Part shown: positions 50,795 to 58,732 of the stretch, piece by piece
Numbering within the stretch: position 1 is the stretch's first letter
Layout of the letters: each line of letters begins with the position of its first letter
NCBI RefSeq assembly: GCF_034439435.1
Contig: NZ_JAPCKJ010000004.1
Location: 186,001-250,000, forward strand
Reading direction: 5' to 3'
DNA from: Sarcina sp034439435
Lineage (GTDB): Bacteria > Bacillota > Clostridia > Clostridiales > Clostridiaceae
Length of the DNA stretch: 64,000 bases
Notes under the pieces: model-generated
What the model saw: only the letters and a program-made list of their open reading frames with translations
What the model was told of the DNA's origin: nothing
The model's database searches: none
Program-made: the position numbers and the translations under genes

Positions 50795-50945
50795 TTATTT
50801 TTTCTCTATTAATGTTAATGCAGCTATTTGTACTGGAAATATGATTGTTCCTAAAACATAGTTTCTAAGTGCAATTTTAAAATACTGTCTTTATAACTTT
50901 ATTACTGGCTCTAAAGATATCTGCTTACTTGTATCTTCAAAGTTA
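50795..50945 (-). pseudogene. 3' fragment of a paralogue of the 106-residue gene at 51869
   Basis: Minus-strand translation gives FEDTSKQISLEPVIKL, a stop codon, then RQYFKIALRNYVLGTIIFPV and QIAALTLIEKK. This lines up end to end with CEDTNMNINGDPVIKIYGQF, FRLSLRNCDEGSTLLPIQVA, LLTLVEDKY of the intact gene. The in-frame stop and the missing 5' half make it a relic of a duplication. Confidence 0.8.
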
Positions 50946-50979
50946 AAATTATAATAATCTAAAAATTATATTTAGATTA

Positions 50980-51369
50980 TTATAATTTTTTGCCACAGTA
51001 TGGACAATACTCATAATCTTCTTTTAAAACCTGCCCACAATTAGGACATCTTCTTTCTAGAGCATTTTTACCATACCTTTTCCCTTCTTGAACACCCCTC
51101 ATATCTTCCTTTTCTAAGGCTACATCTTCTCCTTTTTCAATAGATTTTCCTTTTTCTTTTGAAATCTCATATATTGAATTACATCTTTTACATATAATAT
51201 AATATCTTTCATTCCATCTAAAAAGTTGGATAAAAAATATATGAAAATATTCATATATTTTTATTAACTTTCCTTTAGTTTTAACTCCACAGTTGGAACA
51301 TTCTATCTGATCTAAATCTTTTATTTCTTTTTGTTTATTTTCGACTCCAAATATACCTATAAAAAACAT
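50980..51369 (-). CDS. Double zinc-ribbon protein of unknown function
   Basis: 129 residues. The N-terminal zinc-ribbon uses Cys24, Cys27, Cys60 and Cys63 (IECSNCG, IICKRCN) with a hydrophobic stretch between them (FHIFFIQLFRW); the C-terminal ribbon uses Cys108, Cys111, Cys122 and Cys125 (RRCPNCGQ, EYCPYCGKKL). Charged linker between. Similar small zinc-ribbon proteins are common in Clostridia without known role. AGGAG precedes the ATG. The pseudogene follows 35 bases after its stop codon. Confidence 0.78.
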   Translation of the reverse strand: MFFIGIFGVENKQKEIKDLDQIECSNCGVKTKGKLIKIYEYFHIFFIQLFRWNERYYIICKRCNSIYEISKEKGKSIEKGEDVALEKEDMRGVQEGKRYGKNALERRCPNCGQVLKEDYEYCPYCGKKL

Positions 51370-51669
51370 GCTTTTCTCCTATAAAAAATATTATCTTTAA
51401 AAATGTATCTATTTATTTTGCCTCTGTACCTATAGCTTATTTCTACTTTCTCTTTACATTTTTCTTCATATATTTAATTATACTTCAATAGCAATCTATT
51501 CTAAACTACTACTTAAAAATTCAAATAAATAGTATAATCTGTAATTTAATAATATGTCACTTTAAATTCATTTTTAAGTGAAAGTTAAAATTTTTAATTT
51601 TATATCTTGAACTTACACCTTAGAGTAAAGCGAAAAGTCACTTTATTAATTATTCAATACTAATTTGCT

Positions 51670-51724
51670 CATTATGAATACCTTACTATTTTATCTAAAA
51701 ATCAACACTATTTTAAACATAGCC
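51670..51724. repeat. Repeat family B, half copy B9
   Basis: CATTATGAATACCTTACTAT, TTTATCTAAAAATCAACACT, ATTTTAAACATAGCC: only one side of the palindrome is recognisable. Confidence 0.5.
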
Positions 51725-51731
51725 AAGTAAA

Positions 51732-51775
51732 AAAGTTGTATCAAAAATTTAAAATAAAATTTTTTAATACAACTT
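51732..51775. repeat. Repeat family A, minimal copy A10 (terminator)
   Basis: AAGTTGTATCAAAAATTT pairs with AAATTTTTTAATACAACTT, leaving a short loop. It directly follows half copy B9 and lies 94 bases after the stop of the 106-residue gene. Confidence 0.65.
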
Positions 51776-51868
51776 CTCTTCTTCAAATAAATTTTTATTG
51801 TTCATAATCCCTATGTTATTTATTATTAAATAATTTCAAAACATCTTATTATACTAACCTCATTTAAT

Positions 51869-52189
51869 TTAATATTTATCCTCAACTAAAGTTAATAATG
51901 CCACTTGTATTGGTAATAATGTAGATCCTTCATCACAATTTCTAAGGGAAAGTCTAAAAAATTGACCATATATTTTTATAACTGGATCGCCATTAATATT
52001 CATATTAGTATCTTCACATTGAAAATTGTATTTTTTTAAATATTTAAGTAATTCTTTCTTTAGCTTTTTACGAGAAAAACTAAAACTACCTAATAAAAAT
52101 GTAAACATATCATTATATTCTTCAAAATCCTCTAATTCCAACTCTCTATGTTTACTTAATGCCTCTTTAAATTCTCTTGAAATACTCAT
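51869..52189 (-). CDS. Small protein of unknown function (intact paralogue)
   Basis: 106 residues: a charged helical N-terminus (SISREFKEALSKHRELELED), a basic patch FSRKKLKKELLKYLKKYNFQ, then a beta-rich C-terminus CEDTNMNINGDPVIKIYGQF. No signal peptide or known motif. ATG 52189 follows GGGGTGAGG; a GTG three codons earlier lies within that site. A broken second copy of its 3' half lies at 50795-50945. The next gene upstream is 31 bases away, so the two may form an operon. Confidence 0.65.
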   Translation of the reverse strand: MSISREFKEALSKHRELELEDFEEYNDMFTFLLGSFSFSRKKLKKELLKYLKKYNFQCEDTNMNINGDPVIKIYGQFFRLSLRNCDEGSTLLPIQVALLTLVEDKY

Positions 52190-52220
52190 ATTCCTCACCC
52201 CATAGTACTAATACTTTTAA

Positions 52221-52868
52221 TTATTTAAATTTAAATATCATATTTGGATAAATCTTTTTCAAAAATTCATCTGGATACTTTCTATCTAAAAATCTCTCTA
52301 AAGCATTTTTTGCTTGTACACCTTTCATTCTTGCAACTTCTCTTCTTACAGCTAAAGCTGAAATAATGATGTCCGGTATTAATAATACTAAGAATATAAT
52401 TGTAATTATTTTTATTGCTCCATCTGAAAAACAACCCATAAATTTATCAAATAGTGGATAAATATCTCTTAAGAAAAACACTCCTAGTATTCCCCAAAAT
52501 ACTGAATATTCAACACTCGTTCTTCCATGGATACTGAGGTTTTTACTGTTGTAATCCCATGAAACACTTCCTAAAGTCTTTTCTTGTACCCATGAGCATA
52601 AGTACTCAAAAATTCCTCCTATAATTGCACTTATGAAAAATATTATTATTCCATTATAATTAATAAATCTATATAGTATTAATGTAAGAACTATCCCCCC
52701 TATTCCATATACTGGACTAATTGGACCATAAATTAAGCCTTTTCTGCTTTCGAAATATCCATGTTTTACATAACACCAAATCATTTCAACACAATAACCT
52801 AAAATAGATCCTATAGTAAATATCCATACTATTTTATATATATTCATAGAATTGCTGATATTGAACAT
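52221..52868 (-). CDS. Putative ABC transporter type IV / CmpB-like membrane protein (PF06541-like)
   Basis: 215 residues, about five or six transmembrane helices. The diagnostic stretch is GSILGYCVEMIWCYVKHGYF, ESRKGLIYGPISPVYGIGG and EYLCSWVQEKTLGSVSWDYN. Proteins of this family are called putative ABC transporter permeases but no ATPase is nearby and their role is unproven. ATG 52868 follows GGAGGTGAG; the frame is open 20 codons upstream without a site. Possibly co-transcribed with the 106-residue gene. Confidence 0.78.
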   Translation of the reverse strand: MFNISNSMNIYKIVWIFTIGSILGYCVEMIWCYVKHGYFESRKGLIYGPISPVYGIGGIVLTLILYRFINYNGIIIFFISAIIGGIFEYLCSWVQEKTLGSVSWDYNSKNLSIHGRTSVEYSVFWGILGVFFLRDIYPLFDKFMGCFSDGAIKIITIIFLVLLIPDIIISALAVRREVARMKGVQAKNALERFLDRKYPDEFLKKIYPNMIFKFK

Positions 52869-53128
52869 ATACTCACCTCCATATTTATGTAATAATACAA
52901 TTATATCATGTTTAGAAAAAATTAACATATAATTAATATTTTGCTTTTATCCATTATTTTTATGATTAGTTTAATATCTTTAAAATCCTATGAATTTTAA
53001 TATTTTACTTATCAATACTCATAATAGTGTATAAGCATTATTATTTTTGAATTATTGAATTTTTTAATTATTGAATCTTTTAATATTAAGTCTCTCTTTT
53101 AAACCAATTTTGATTTTTATAAATAAAA

Positions 53129-53167
53129 ATGCATAATTTCTAAGAAAAAATCTTAAAAATTATGCAT
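53129..53167. terminator. Terminator of the carbonic anhydrase gene
   Basis: ATGCATAATTTCTAAGA pairs with TCTTAAAAATTATGCAT with one mismatch; 17 bases after the stop codon. Confidence 0.85.
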
Positions 53168-53184
53168 AAAACTAATTTTATTAT

Positions 53185-53769
53185 TTATAAAGTGCTTTCT
53201 TCATATCCATTAACTACAACTTGAAGTTCTCCTGTATGCGGATCAATAATAAGTCCATGTATATTAACATCAGTAGGCATTAAAGGATGATTTTTTAGGG
53301 CTGTTACACTCTCCTTTACAGAGTCTTCTACACACCCAAATCCATGAAGCCATTTTTCTACATCTATGCCACAATGTTTTATAGTTAAAATAGTCTCTTC
53401 TGATATTCCTCTACTTTCCATTTTCTCAATCATATCTACAGGATTTAAATTACTCATTCCACATCCATGATGACCTACAACTAAAACATCCTCTGCACCA
53501 AACTCATAAATGGCAACAAGTATACTTCTAACAATACTTCCAAAAGGATGCATTATTGTAGCTCCTGCATTTTTTATTATTTTAGCATCTCCATTTTTAA
53601 TATTCATAGCTTTTGGTAAAAGCTCTGTAAGTCTTGTATCCATACAGGATAGGATTACTAATTTTTTTTCTGGTTTTTTTGTAGCCTTATATTTCTCATA
53701 TTCTTTATCTTCCACAAAATTTTTATTAAATAATAAAATCTCATCTAGTCTTTTTATGTTTTTTTCCAT
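53185..53769 (-). CDS. Beta-class carbonic anhydrase
   Basis: 194 residues. Zinc site Cys42-X-Asp44-X-Arg46 (LSCMDTRL), then His100-X2-Cys103 (GHHGCGMS). Asp44/Arg46 are the conserved dyad, and INAGA-like KNAGATIMHPFGS follows. It interconverts CO2 and bicarbonate in the cytosol, supporting carboxylation reactions when CO2 is scarce. Orthologues of about this size are known in C. perfringens. GAGGTATT precedes the ATG. Monocistronic. Confidence 0.92.
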   Translation of the reverse strand: MEKNIKRLDEILLFNKNFVEDKEYEKYKATKKPEKKLVILSCMDTRLTELLPKAMNIKNGDAKIIKNAGATIMHPFGSIVRSILVAIYEFGAEDVLVVGHHGCGMSNLNPVDMIEKMESRGISEETILTIKHCGIDVEKWLHGFGCVEDSVKESVTALKNHPLMPTDVNIHGLIIDPHTGELQVVVNGYEESTL

Positions 53770-53964
53770 ACCAATACCTCTAAATTATATTTATTATTTA
53801 TATTTTACATTTTAGATTTTTAAAAATTAACGTTTATAATACTATATCATAATATTGAACCATGTCCTAAAAGCTTTTTTCTTCTAAAATATTAATTTTA
53901 GAGCCTTATTAAGAGAAAAAACTAAGTATTCTCCTTTAATCTTAGTATTAAAAAAGCGATTTGT

Positions 53965-54025
53965 TTCAAATTAGTGTTGATTTTTAACTAAATCTAAAAA
54001 TCAATATTTACTTAAAACATAACCT
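53965..54025. repeat. Repeat family B, short copy B10
   Basis: TTAGTGTTGATTTTTAACTA then AATCTAAAAATCAATATTTA, CTTAAAACATAACC. Both ends joined with the core missing; TGATTTTT and AAAAATCA pair. Confidence 0.6.
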
Positions 54026-54040
54026 AGAAAAATTAAAAAT

Positions 54041-54080
54041 AATAGGATTATGATGAAAAATTTCACCATAATCCTTATTT
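54041..54080. terminator. Terminator of the GGCT-like gene
   Basis: AGGATTATGATGAAA pairs with TTTCACCATAATCCT with one mismatch; A/T runs on both sides, directly after the stop codon. Confidence 0.85.
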
Positions 54081-54086
54081 TTAGAT

Positions 54087-54464
54087 TTATAAAACAATAT
54101 TCCAATCCTGGTATCCCTTATTTATTATATCTAAGTAATCATCTTCCGGTAATTTATTTCCTTTTTCAACCATCACATAAGCAAATGCCTCATAAAAAAC
54201 ACCATTACTATCTTGAACCTTTAAGTTTATCTTTTCATAAAGATATGGATACCCTTCAAATTCATCTAAATTTTTTAAATCATTTATTGAAAGCTCATAA
54301 ATAGCTCCATATACCCTTTCCCCTTGGCATGGAATTATATCTGCATATTTATTATAAACTAATTTATAATCCTCAAGATATACCCTAACCATAGGAATAG
54401 CTTCAGGGCATCTTCTTTTAATTTGTTCTAAACTTAGATTACTTCCATAAGCAAAATAAACCAT
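54087..54464 (-). CDS. Gamma-glutamylcyclotransferase-family protein
   Basis: 125 residues. The family signature VYFAYGSNLS opens the protein, and the catalytic Glu70 lies in LDEFEGYPYLY; both match the GGCT/AIG2 fold that forms 5-oxoproline or cleaves gamma-glutamyl bonds. The substrate may be a gamma-glutamyl amine or amino acid. ATG 54464 follows GGGGAGAG; the frame begins ten codons earlier without a site. Monocistronic. Confidence 0.85.
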   Translation of the reverse strand: MVYFAYGSNLSLEQIKRRCPEAIPMVRVYLEDYKLVYNKYADIIPCQGERVYGAIYELSINDLKNLDEFEGYPYLYEKINLKVQDSNGVFYEAFAYVMVEKGNKLPEDDYLDIINKGYQDWNIVL

Positions 54465-54553
54465 ATACTCTCCCCTTTTCTTAACGTATACCATATATAT
54501 TATTCCAATATATCTATAATCTGTTAACTTATTCTACCATAATATACTAAAAT

Positions 54554-54592
54554 AACTCCACTAAAAAGTTAAATTAATTTTTTAGTAGAGTT
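54554..54592. terminator. Hairpin downstream of the GlpA-like pair
   Basis: AACTCCACTAAAAA pairs with TTTTTAGTAGAGTT with one mismatch over an 11-base loop. Confidence 0.65.
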
Positions 54593-54670
54593 AAAATTTT
54601 ATAAATCCTTATGTAATATTGCCAAATATTATTTCTTAATGGATTTATTAAATAATATATTATATATTAT

Positions 54671-54716
54671 TTATATTACTATTCTAAGATTTAATGATAT
54701 AAATAGTAATATAAAA
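54671..54716 (-). terminator. Perfect 14-bp hairpin directly after the FAD oxidoreductase gene
   Basis: TTTATATTACTATT and AATAGTAATATAAA, 18-base loop, 11 bases after the stop codon. No U run, so it may be a stability hairpin rather than a terminator. Confidence 0.5.
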
Positions 54717-54727
54717 TTTAATCAAAT

Positions 54728-55618
54728 TTATTTTACATAACTAATAAGTTTTTTACACTCATCTTCAATTTCTTCTATTGATTTATGCACATAAATTGCA
54801 TTTCCACAAGCATAAATACTTTTCTTAGAAGTTTCTAAATTTTCATCTACCTCTGGACCTGTTGTGCTTGGATTTAATTTTAATCCACTTCTTAGTGCAA
54901 CTAAGCCATCTGAAATCATTGGATAAGCAAACATTACTGTATCACATTTTATAACTTTCTTTTCATTGCCATTTTTTATAGTTACAGAATTTACTCTTCC
55001 TTCTCCATGAATTGAAGTTATTTCATAACCAGAATATAAGTTCTCACTTAAATCAAAAACTTCATCTTTAGATTTATCAGTTATGATTCCAGCAATTTTA
55101 ATGTTATGTTTCTTTAAATCCTCTTGAATCATATAAAAAGTATTATCTCCTACTATAAAGATATCTTTACCTGGAACCATATTTTTAATTCCAAAAGCTT
55201 TTTTAGCCATTCCTACAGTTAAAACACCAGCTATACGGTCTCCTGGTATTTGAACTGCATTTCTACTTTTTTCTTTACCACCATTAGCGATTACTATGTT
55301 TTTACCTTTTATCTTTTCTACTCCACATTCACTACTTGTGCAAAGAACCTCATTAGAATCTTCTATTTTTAAAACCATAGTATTTAATTTAACATCAACA
55401 TCTAATTCATTAAATTCTTTTAATAAACTTTCTTTATATTCTATTCCTGTTAAATTACCATTTTCACTTATGTTATAATCAGCTGAATTTAAAGCTCCAC
55501 CTAAGCTTGGATCTTTTTCTATTAAAAGAATATTTTCTATTCCATTTTTTTTACCATTAATAGCTGAAAGAAGACCTGATGCTCCTCCCCCAATTATAAT
55601 TAAATCATATTCTCTCAT
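54728..55618 (-). CDS. FAD-dependent oxidoreductase paired with GlpA-like protein (degenerate NAD site)
   Basis: 296 residues. FAD-binding DLIIIGGGASGLLSAINGKK and LLIEKDPSLGGALN at the N-terminus, second FAD contact SIYACGNAIYVHKS at the C-terminus. In homologues the middle pyridine-nucleotide domain has GXGXXG; here the place reads IFIVGDNTFYMIQED, so NAD(P) binding looks lost or changed. No redox CXXC. ATG 55618 follows AAGGAGG by 9 bases and starts 4 bases after the GlpA-like stop codon, so the two act together. The DUF1667 gene that often completes such trios is absent downstream. Confidence 0.78.
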   Translation of the reverse strand: MREYDLIIIGGGASGLLSAINGKKNGIENILLIEKDPSLGGALNSADYNISENGNLTGIEYKESLLKEFNELDVDVKLNTMVLKIEDSNEVLCTSSECGVEKIKGKNIVIANGGKEKSRNAVQIPGDRIAGVLTVGMAKKAFGIKNMVPGKDIFIVGDNTFYMIQEDLKKHNIKIAGIITDKSKDEVFDLSENLYSGYEITSIHGEGRVNSVTIKNGNEKKVIKCDTVMFAYPMISDGLVALRSGLKLNPSTTGPEVDENLETSKKSIYACGNAIYVHKSIEEIEDECKKLISYVK

Positions 55619-55622
55619 AGCA

Positions 55623-57044
55623 TTAATCCTCCTTAAAACCAATAACTGGTGAACCTTCACTATTTTTGTTTATGTCACTTATATCCACGCCTAATTCTCT
55701 GCTTAAGATTTTACTTATAGGAAGTGTACAACCAACACCTTGACATCCTCCCATTGAAGCTCTAGTTCTTCTCTTAATGGCATCAACAGTAGTAGCTGGT
55801 ATAGGTCTATGAATAGCTTCTACTATCTCACCTTCAGTAACAAATTCACATTTACAAATCATATGTCCATATGCTGGTTTCTCTTTTATTAATTTATTTT
55901 TTTCTTCTAAAGAAAGTTCTGCGAATCTAGCTATTTTTTCTCTAGTTCCTTTAAAATTTTTCTTTTCTACTAAATCTAATTTTTCTCTAAGCATATTAAC
56001 TACATATACCCCTATAGCTGGAGCTGCAGTTAATCCTGGTGAATCAATTCCGATAACATTAATAAAGTTTTCAGCACCTTCTGCTTCTTCTATTATGAAA
56101 TCTCCATCTTTAGTTTTAGGTCTTATTCCTGAGAATGTATTTAAAATTCTAGCTACAGGTAACTCTTCAACTGATTTTTTACTCTTCTCTAAAATTTCAT
56201 CAATACCTTCTCTAGATGTTCCTAATTTTTCCCCGCTCTCTGCATTAGGTCCAACTAAAAGATTTCCCTCTGCTGTTGGAGTCACTAAAATTCCTTTACT
56301 TAATTTATTTGGAACTTGGAATAAAGTTTTATTTATCATAGCTCCCGCTACTTTATCAAATAAACAATATTCACCCTTTACTGGCTCTATTTCTCTTTTC
56401 TTCATACTTACAAGATTGTTTAGGAATGCTCCCTCTAATCCTGATGCATTTATTATAACTTTTCCATTTAATACATCTTGGTTATTTAAAGTTATTTTAT
56501 ATCCTTCTGATACTTTTTCTATATTAGTTACCCTTGAGTTTAATTTAAACTCTACTCCATTTTCAGCAGCATTTTCACCTAAAGCAATTGTCATTTCATA
56601 TGGACTTACTATACCAGATGTCTTTACACTTAAAGCTCCAACTATACTTTTATTTAAATTAGATTCAACTTCTAAAGCTTCTTCCTTATTAAGTATTTCA
56701 AGTCCTTCAACTCCAAGTTTTTCGCCATTTTCCTTTAATCCTTCTAAAGCTTTCATATCTTCATCTGAAAATGCTAAAATAAGTGCACCATTTCTTTTAA
56801 AAGGAAATTCTAAATTTCTTGATAAATCATCAAACATTTTATTTCCTTCTATATTTAATTTTGCCTTTAAAGTACCAACTTTTTCATTATATCCAGCATG
56901 TACTATACCACTATTTCCTTTTGATATTCCCTCTGATACATCACTATTTTTATCTACAACTAAAACATCTAAATCATACTTTGATAATTCTCTAGCTATT
57001 GAGCATCCAACTACTCCAGCTCCTATTACTATAATATCTTTCAT
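55623..57044 (-). CDS. GlpA-like FAD-dependent glycerol-3-phosphate dehydrogenase with BFD domain
   Basis: 473 residues. FAD motif DIIVIGAGVVGCSIARELSK at the N-terminus, DAO domain (about 1-360, with GNSGIVHAGYNEKVGTLKAK and GIRPKTKDGDFI), then a C-terminal BFD-like [2Fe-2S] domain with Cys397, Cys399, Cys434 and Cys439 (MICKCEF, GGCQGVGC). Anaerobic-type enzymes of this layout oxidise glycerol-3-phosphate or 2-hydroxyglutarate-like acids, passing electrons to a partner flavoprotein, here the next gene. ATG 57044 follows AAGGAG. The HAD gene ends 63 bases upstream and may be in the same operon. Confidence 0.82.
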   Translation of the reverse strand: MKDIIVIGAGVVGCSIARELSKYDLDVLVVDKNSDVSEGISKGNSGIVHAGYNEKVGTLKAKLNIEGNKMFDDLSRNLEFPFKRNGALILAFSDEDMKALEGLKENGEKLGVEGLEILNKEEALEVESNLNKSIVGALSVKTSGIVSPYEMTIALGENAAENGVEFKLNSRVTNIEKVSEGYKITLNNQDVLNGKVIINASGLEGAFLNNLVSMKKREIEPVKGEYCLFDKVAGAMINKTLFQVPNKLSKGILVTPTAEGNLLVGPNAESGEKLGTSREGIDEILEKSKKSVEELPVARILNTFSGIRPKTKDGDFIIEEAEGAENFINVIGIDSPGLTAAPAIGVYVVNMLREKLDLVEKKNFKGTREKIARFAELSLEEKNKLIKEKPAYGHMICKCEFVTEGEIVEAIHRPIPATTVDAIKRRTRASMGGCQGVGCTLPISKILSRELGVDISDINKNSEGSPVIGFKED

Positions 57045-57107
57045 ACTGTATCTCCTTTTAACCAAAATTTCACTTTAATAAAAGGCTATTAAGCTTGTCT
57101 AATAATT

Positions 57108-57932
57108 TTAAAGTGCAAACTTTCTTATAGCCTCTGCAACACCTGCATGTTTATTATCTGATGTTACATAGTTAGCAACCTCTTTAACTGAATCTATAGC
57201 ATTTCCCATTGCCACTCCAGTTCCTGCCCAAGTTAGCATTGATAGGTCATTCTCACTATCACCTATACACATTACTTCCTCTTGAGAAACTCCTAAATGC
57301 TTAGCAAGCATCTTAACAGCCTCTCCCTTTGAACTTCCTTTTTTCATAATTTCAAAATTATCATCCCATGAAGATACAACTTCTAAATCTGTTGTACAAG
57401 CAATTAATTCTTCTTTTGCTTCTTTTAATTTATCTTTAAATTCTTTTTCTACGCATACGCCTTTTAATATTTCTCCATCATATTTCTTAAATGCTTCATC
57501 TAAATCTTTAACAACTTCTAATCTTACTCTTTCTTCTTCTGGTAATGTTTTATTTAAAACTTTATACACATGGTTGTCTGGTAATTCTTTTGTTGAAATA
57601 ATTCCCCAGTTCGTATTAACATATGTAAATAGATTATTTTTCTTTGTTATTCTATTAAAGTCCTCTAAATCTTCAAGCTTAAGAGGATTATTATATATCT
57701 CTTCATTATTAGCACCACCAATATATGCTCCATTACAAGCTATAATTGGAGTTTTTAATCCTATTGTGTCTGAGTACATTCTTGCACAATCATAAACTCT
57801 TCCTGTTGTTATGGCTACAGTTATTCCTTTTTCTACAGCTTCTTTTATTGCTTTTTTATCTTCCTCAGCAACCTTTTGCTGATCCATAAGTAGAGTTCCA
57901 TCCATATCAATGCATATTAATTTTATACTCAT
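57108..57932 (-). CDS. Cof-type HAD-superfamily phosphatase
   Basis: 274 residues. HAD motif I IDMDGT with Asp9 and Asp11, motif II ITTGR, motif III Lys (MKKGSSKGEAVKML), and motif IV GDSENDLSML; the large C2B cap lies between. Cof-type enzymes dephosphorylate sugar phosphates, flavin nucleotides or pyridoxal phosphate. ATG 57932 follows GAAGTGG; the cytosolic enzyme may share a transcript with the GlpA-like pair downstream (63-base gap, no terminator seen). Confidence 0.88.
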   Translation of the reverse strand: MSIKLICIDMDGTLLMDQQKVAEEDKKAIKEAVEKGITVAITTGRVYDCARMYSDTIGLKTPIIACNGAYIGGANNEEIYNNPLKLEDLEDFNRITKKNNLFTYVNTNWGIISTKELPDNHVYKVLNKTLPEEERVRLEVVKDLDEAFKKYDGEILKGVCVEKEFKDKLKEAKEELIACTTDLEVVSSWDDNFEIMKKGSSKGEAVKMLAKHLGVSQEEVMCIGDSENDLSMLTWAGTGVAMGNAIDSVKEVANYVTSDNKHAGVAEAIRKFAL

Positions 57933-58080
57933 ACTAACCACTTCTTTCTTTTGTTAATTCTCTCTCTTTACATATTTATTATATACCCTTCTTGTTAATA
58001 AGTTAAATATTTGTTTTAGATAATAATAATAATCTTATACTTATATATGTAATAATAAAAATAAATTGATTATATTATAA

Positions 58081-58117
58081 AAAAGTATAGAAATTTTCAA
58101 TAAATTCCTATACTTTT
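58081..58117. terminator. Terminator of the DUF898 gene
   Basis: AAAAGTATAGAAATTT pairs with AAATTCCTATACTTTT with one mismatch; 16 bases after the stop codon. Confidence 0.8.
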
Positions 58118-58132
58118 AAATATCAAATACTT

Positions 58133-58486
58133 TTATTTTATTTCAATATCTTCAAAAATTGTATTTGCAGTTGTCCATTGTTCAAATCTAACTGATACTA
58201 CTAAACTATAAAATCCTAAAGTTATTATTATTAATATCCACCAAAGTAACCAATGTCCTATTAATTCCTTAGGATCACCTATAAATTTTAGTCTTTTCCC
58301 ACAAATAACTGTATACTCACATTTTTCTTCATACTTCATGCAAAGAATCCATGGGTAAGCTAATCCTAAAGTCACTATTCCTAATAATAAACATTTTAAA
58401 TGATGAAAAATTGTATTTTTAACTGTATTATCAAAGTAGGAGTCATATTTTTCTTTATTTAAAATAATTGATGATTTATGAGCCAT
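58133..58486 (-). CDS. DUF898 (YjgN-like) membrane protein
   Basis: 117 residues. Motifs DNTVKNTIFHHLKCLLLGIV, TLGLAYPWILCMKYEEKCEY and FIGDPKELIGHWLLWWILII match DUF898. Two transmembrane helices. Function unknown in the family. ATG 58486 follows AAGGAG; the frame runs 25 codons upstream over a region with no ribosome site. Monocistronic between two strong terminators. Confidence 0.8.
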   Translation of the reverse strand: MAHKSSIILNKEKYDSYFDNTVKNTIFHHLKCLLLGIVTLGLAYPWILCMKYEEKCEYTVICGKRLKFIGDPKELIGHWLLWWILIIITLGFYSLVVSVRFEQWTTANTIFEDIEIK

Positions 58487-58681
58487 TTTATTTCTCCTTT
58501 TGTTTATTAATATTTTTCGCTTAACTACACTTATAATTTTCTTAAATATATAATAATACATTTAGAAAAATTATCAACAACTCCTAATTATTATTTCTTT
58601 TTAAAATAAATGTATATATAGATTATATGAAAAATATATAATTAACTGTTAATCAATATATTAAAATTAATGCATATATGT

Positions 58682-58719
58682 AAAAAGCATAGAAAACTTT
58701 TAAGCTTTCTATGCTTTTT
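58682..58719. terminator. Terminator of the BBE-type oxidoreductase gene
   Basis: AAAAAGCATAGAAA pairs perfectly with TTTCTATGCTTTTT, with an inner CTTTTAAG. Confidence 0.85.
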
Positions 58720-58732
58720 GATTTATATAACT

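Noticed and set aside
56095..57078. Long open frame of 327 codons on the plus strand
   Set aside because: It lies antisense to the GlpA-like gene, whose FAD and cluster motifs are unambiguous. The antisense product is a low-complexity Ser/Phe/Leu/Pro chain without ribosome site.
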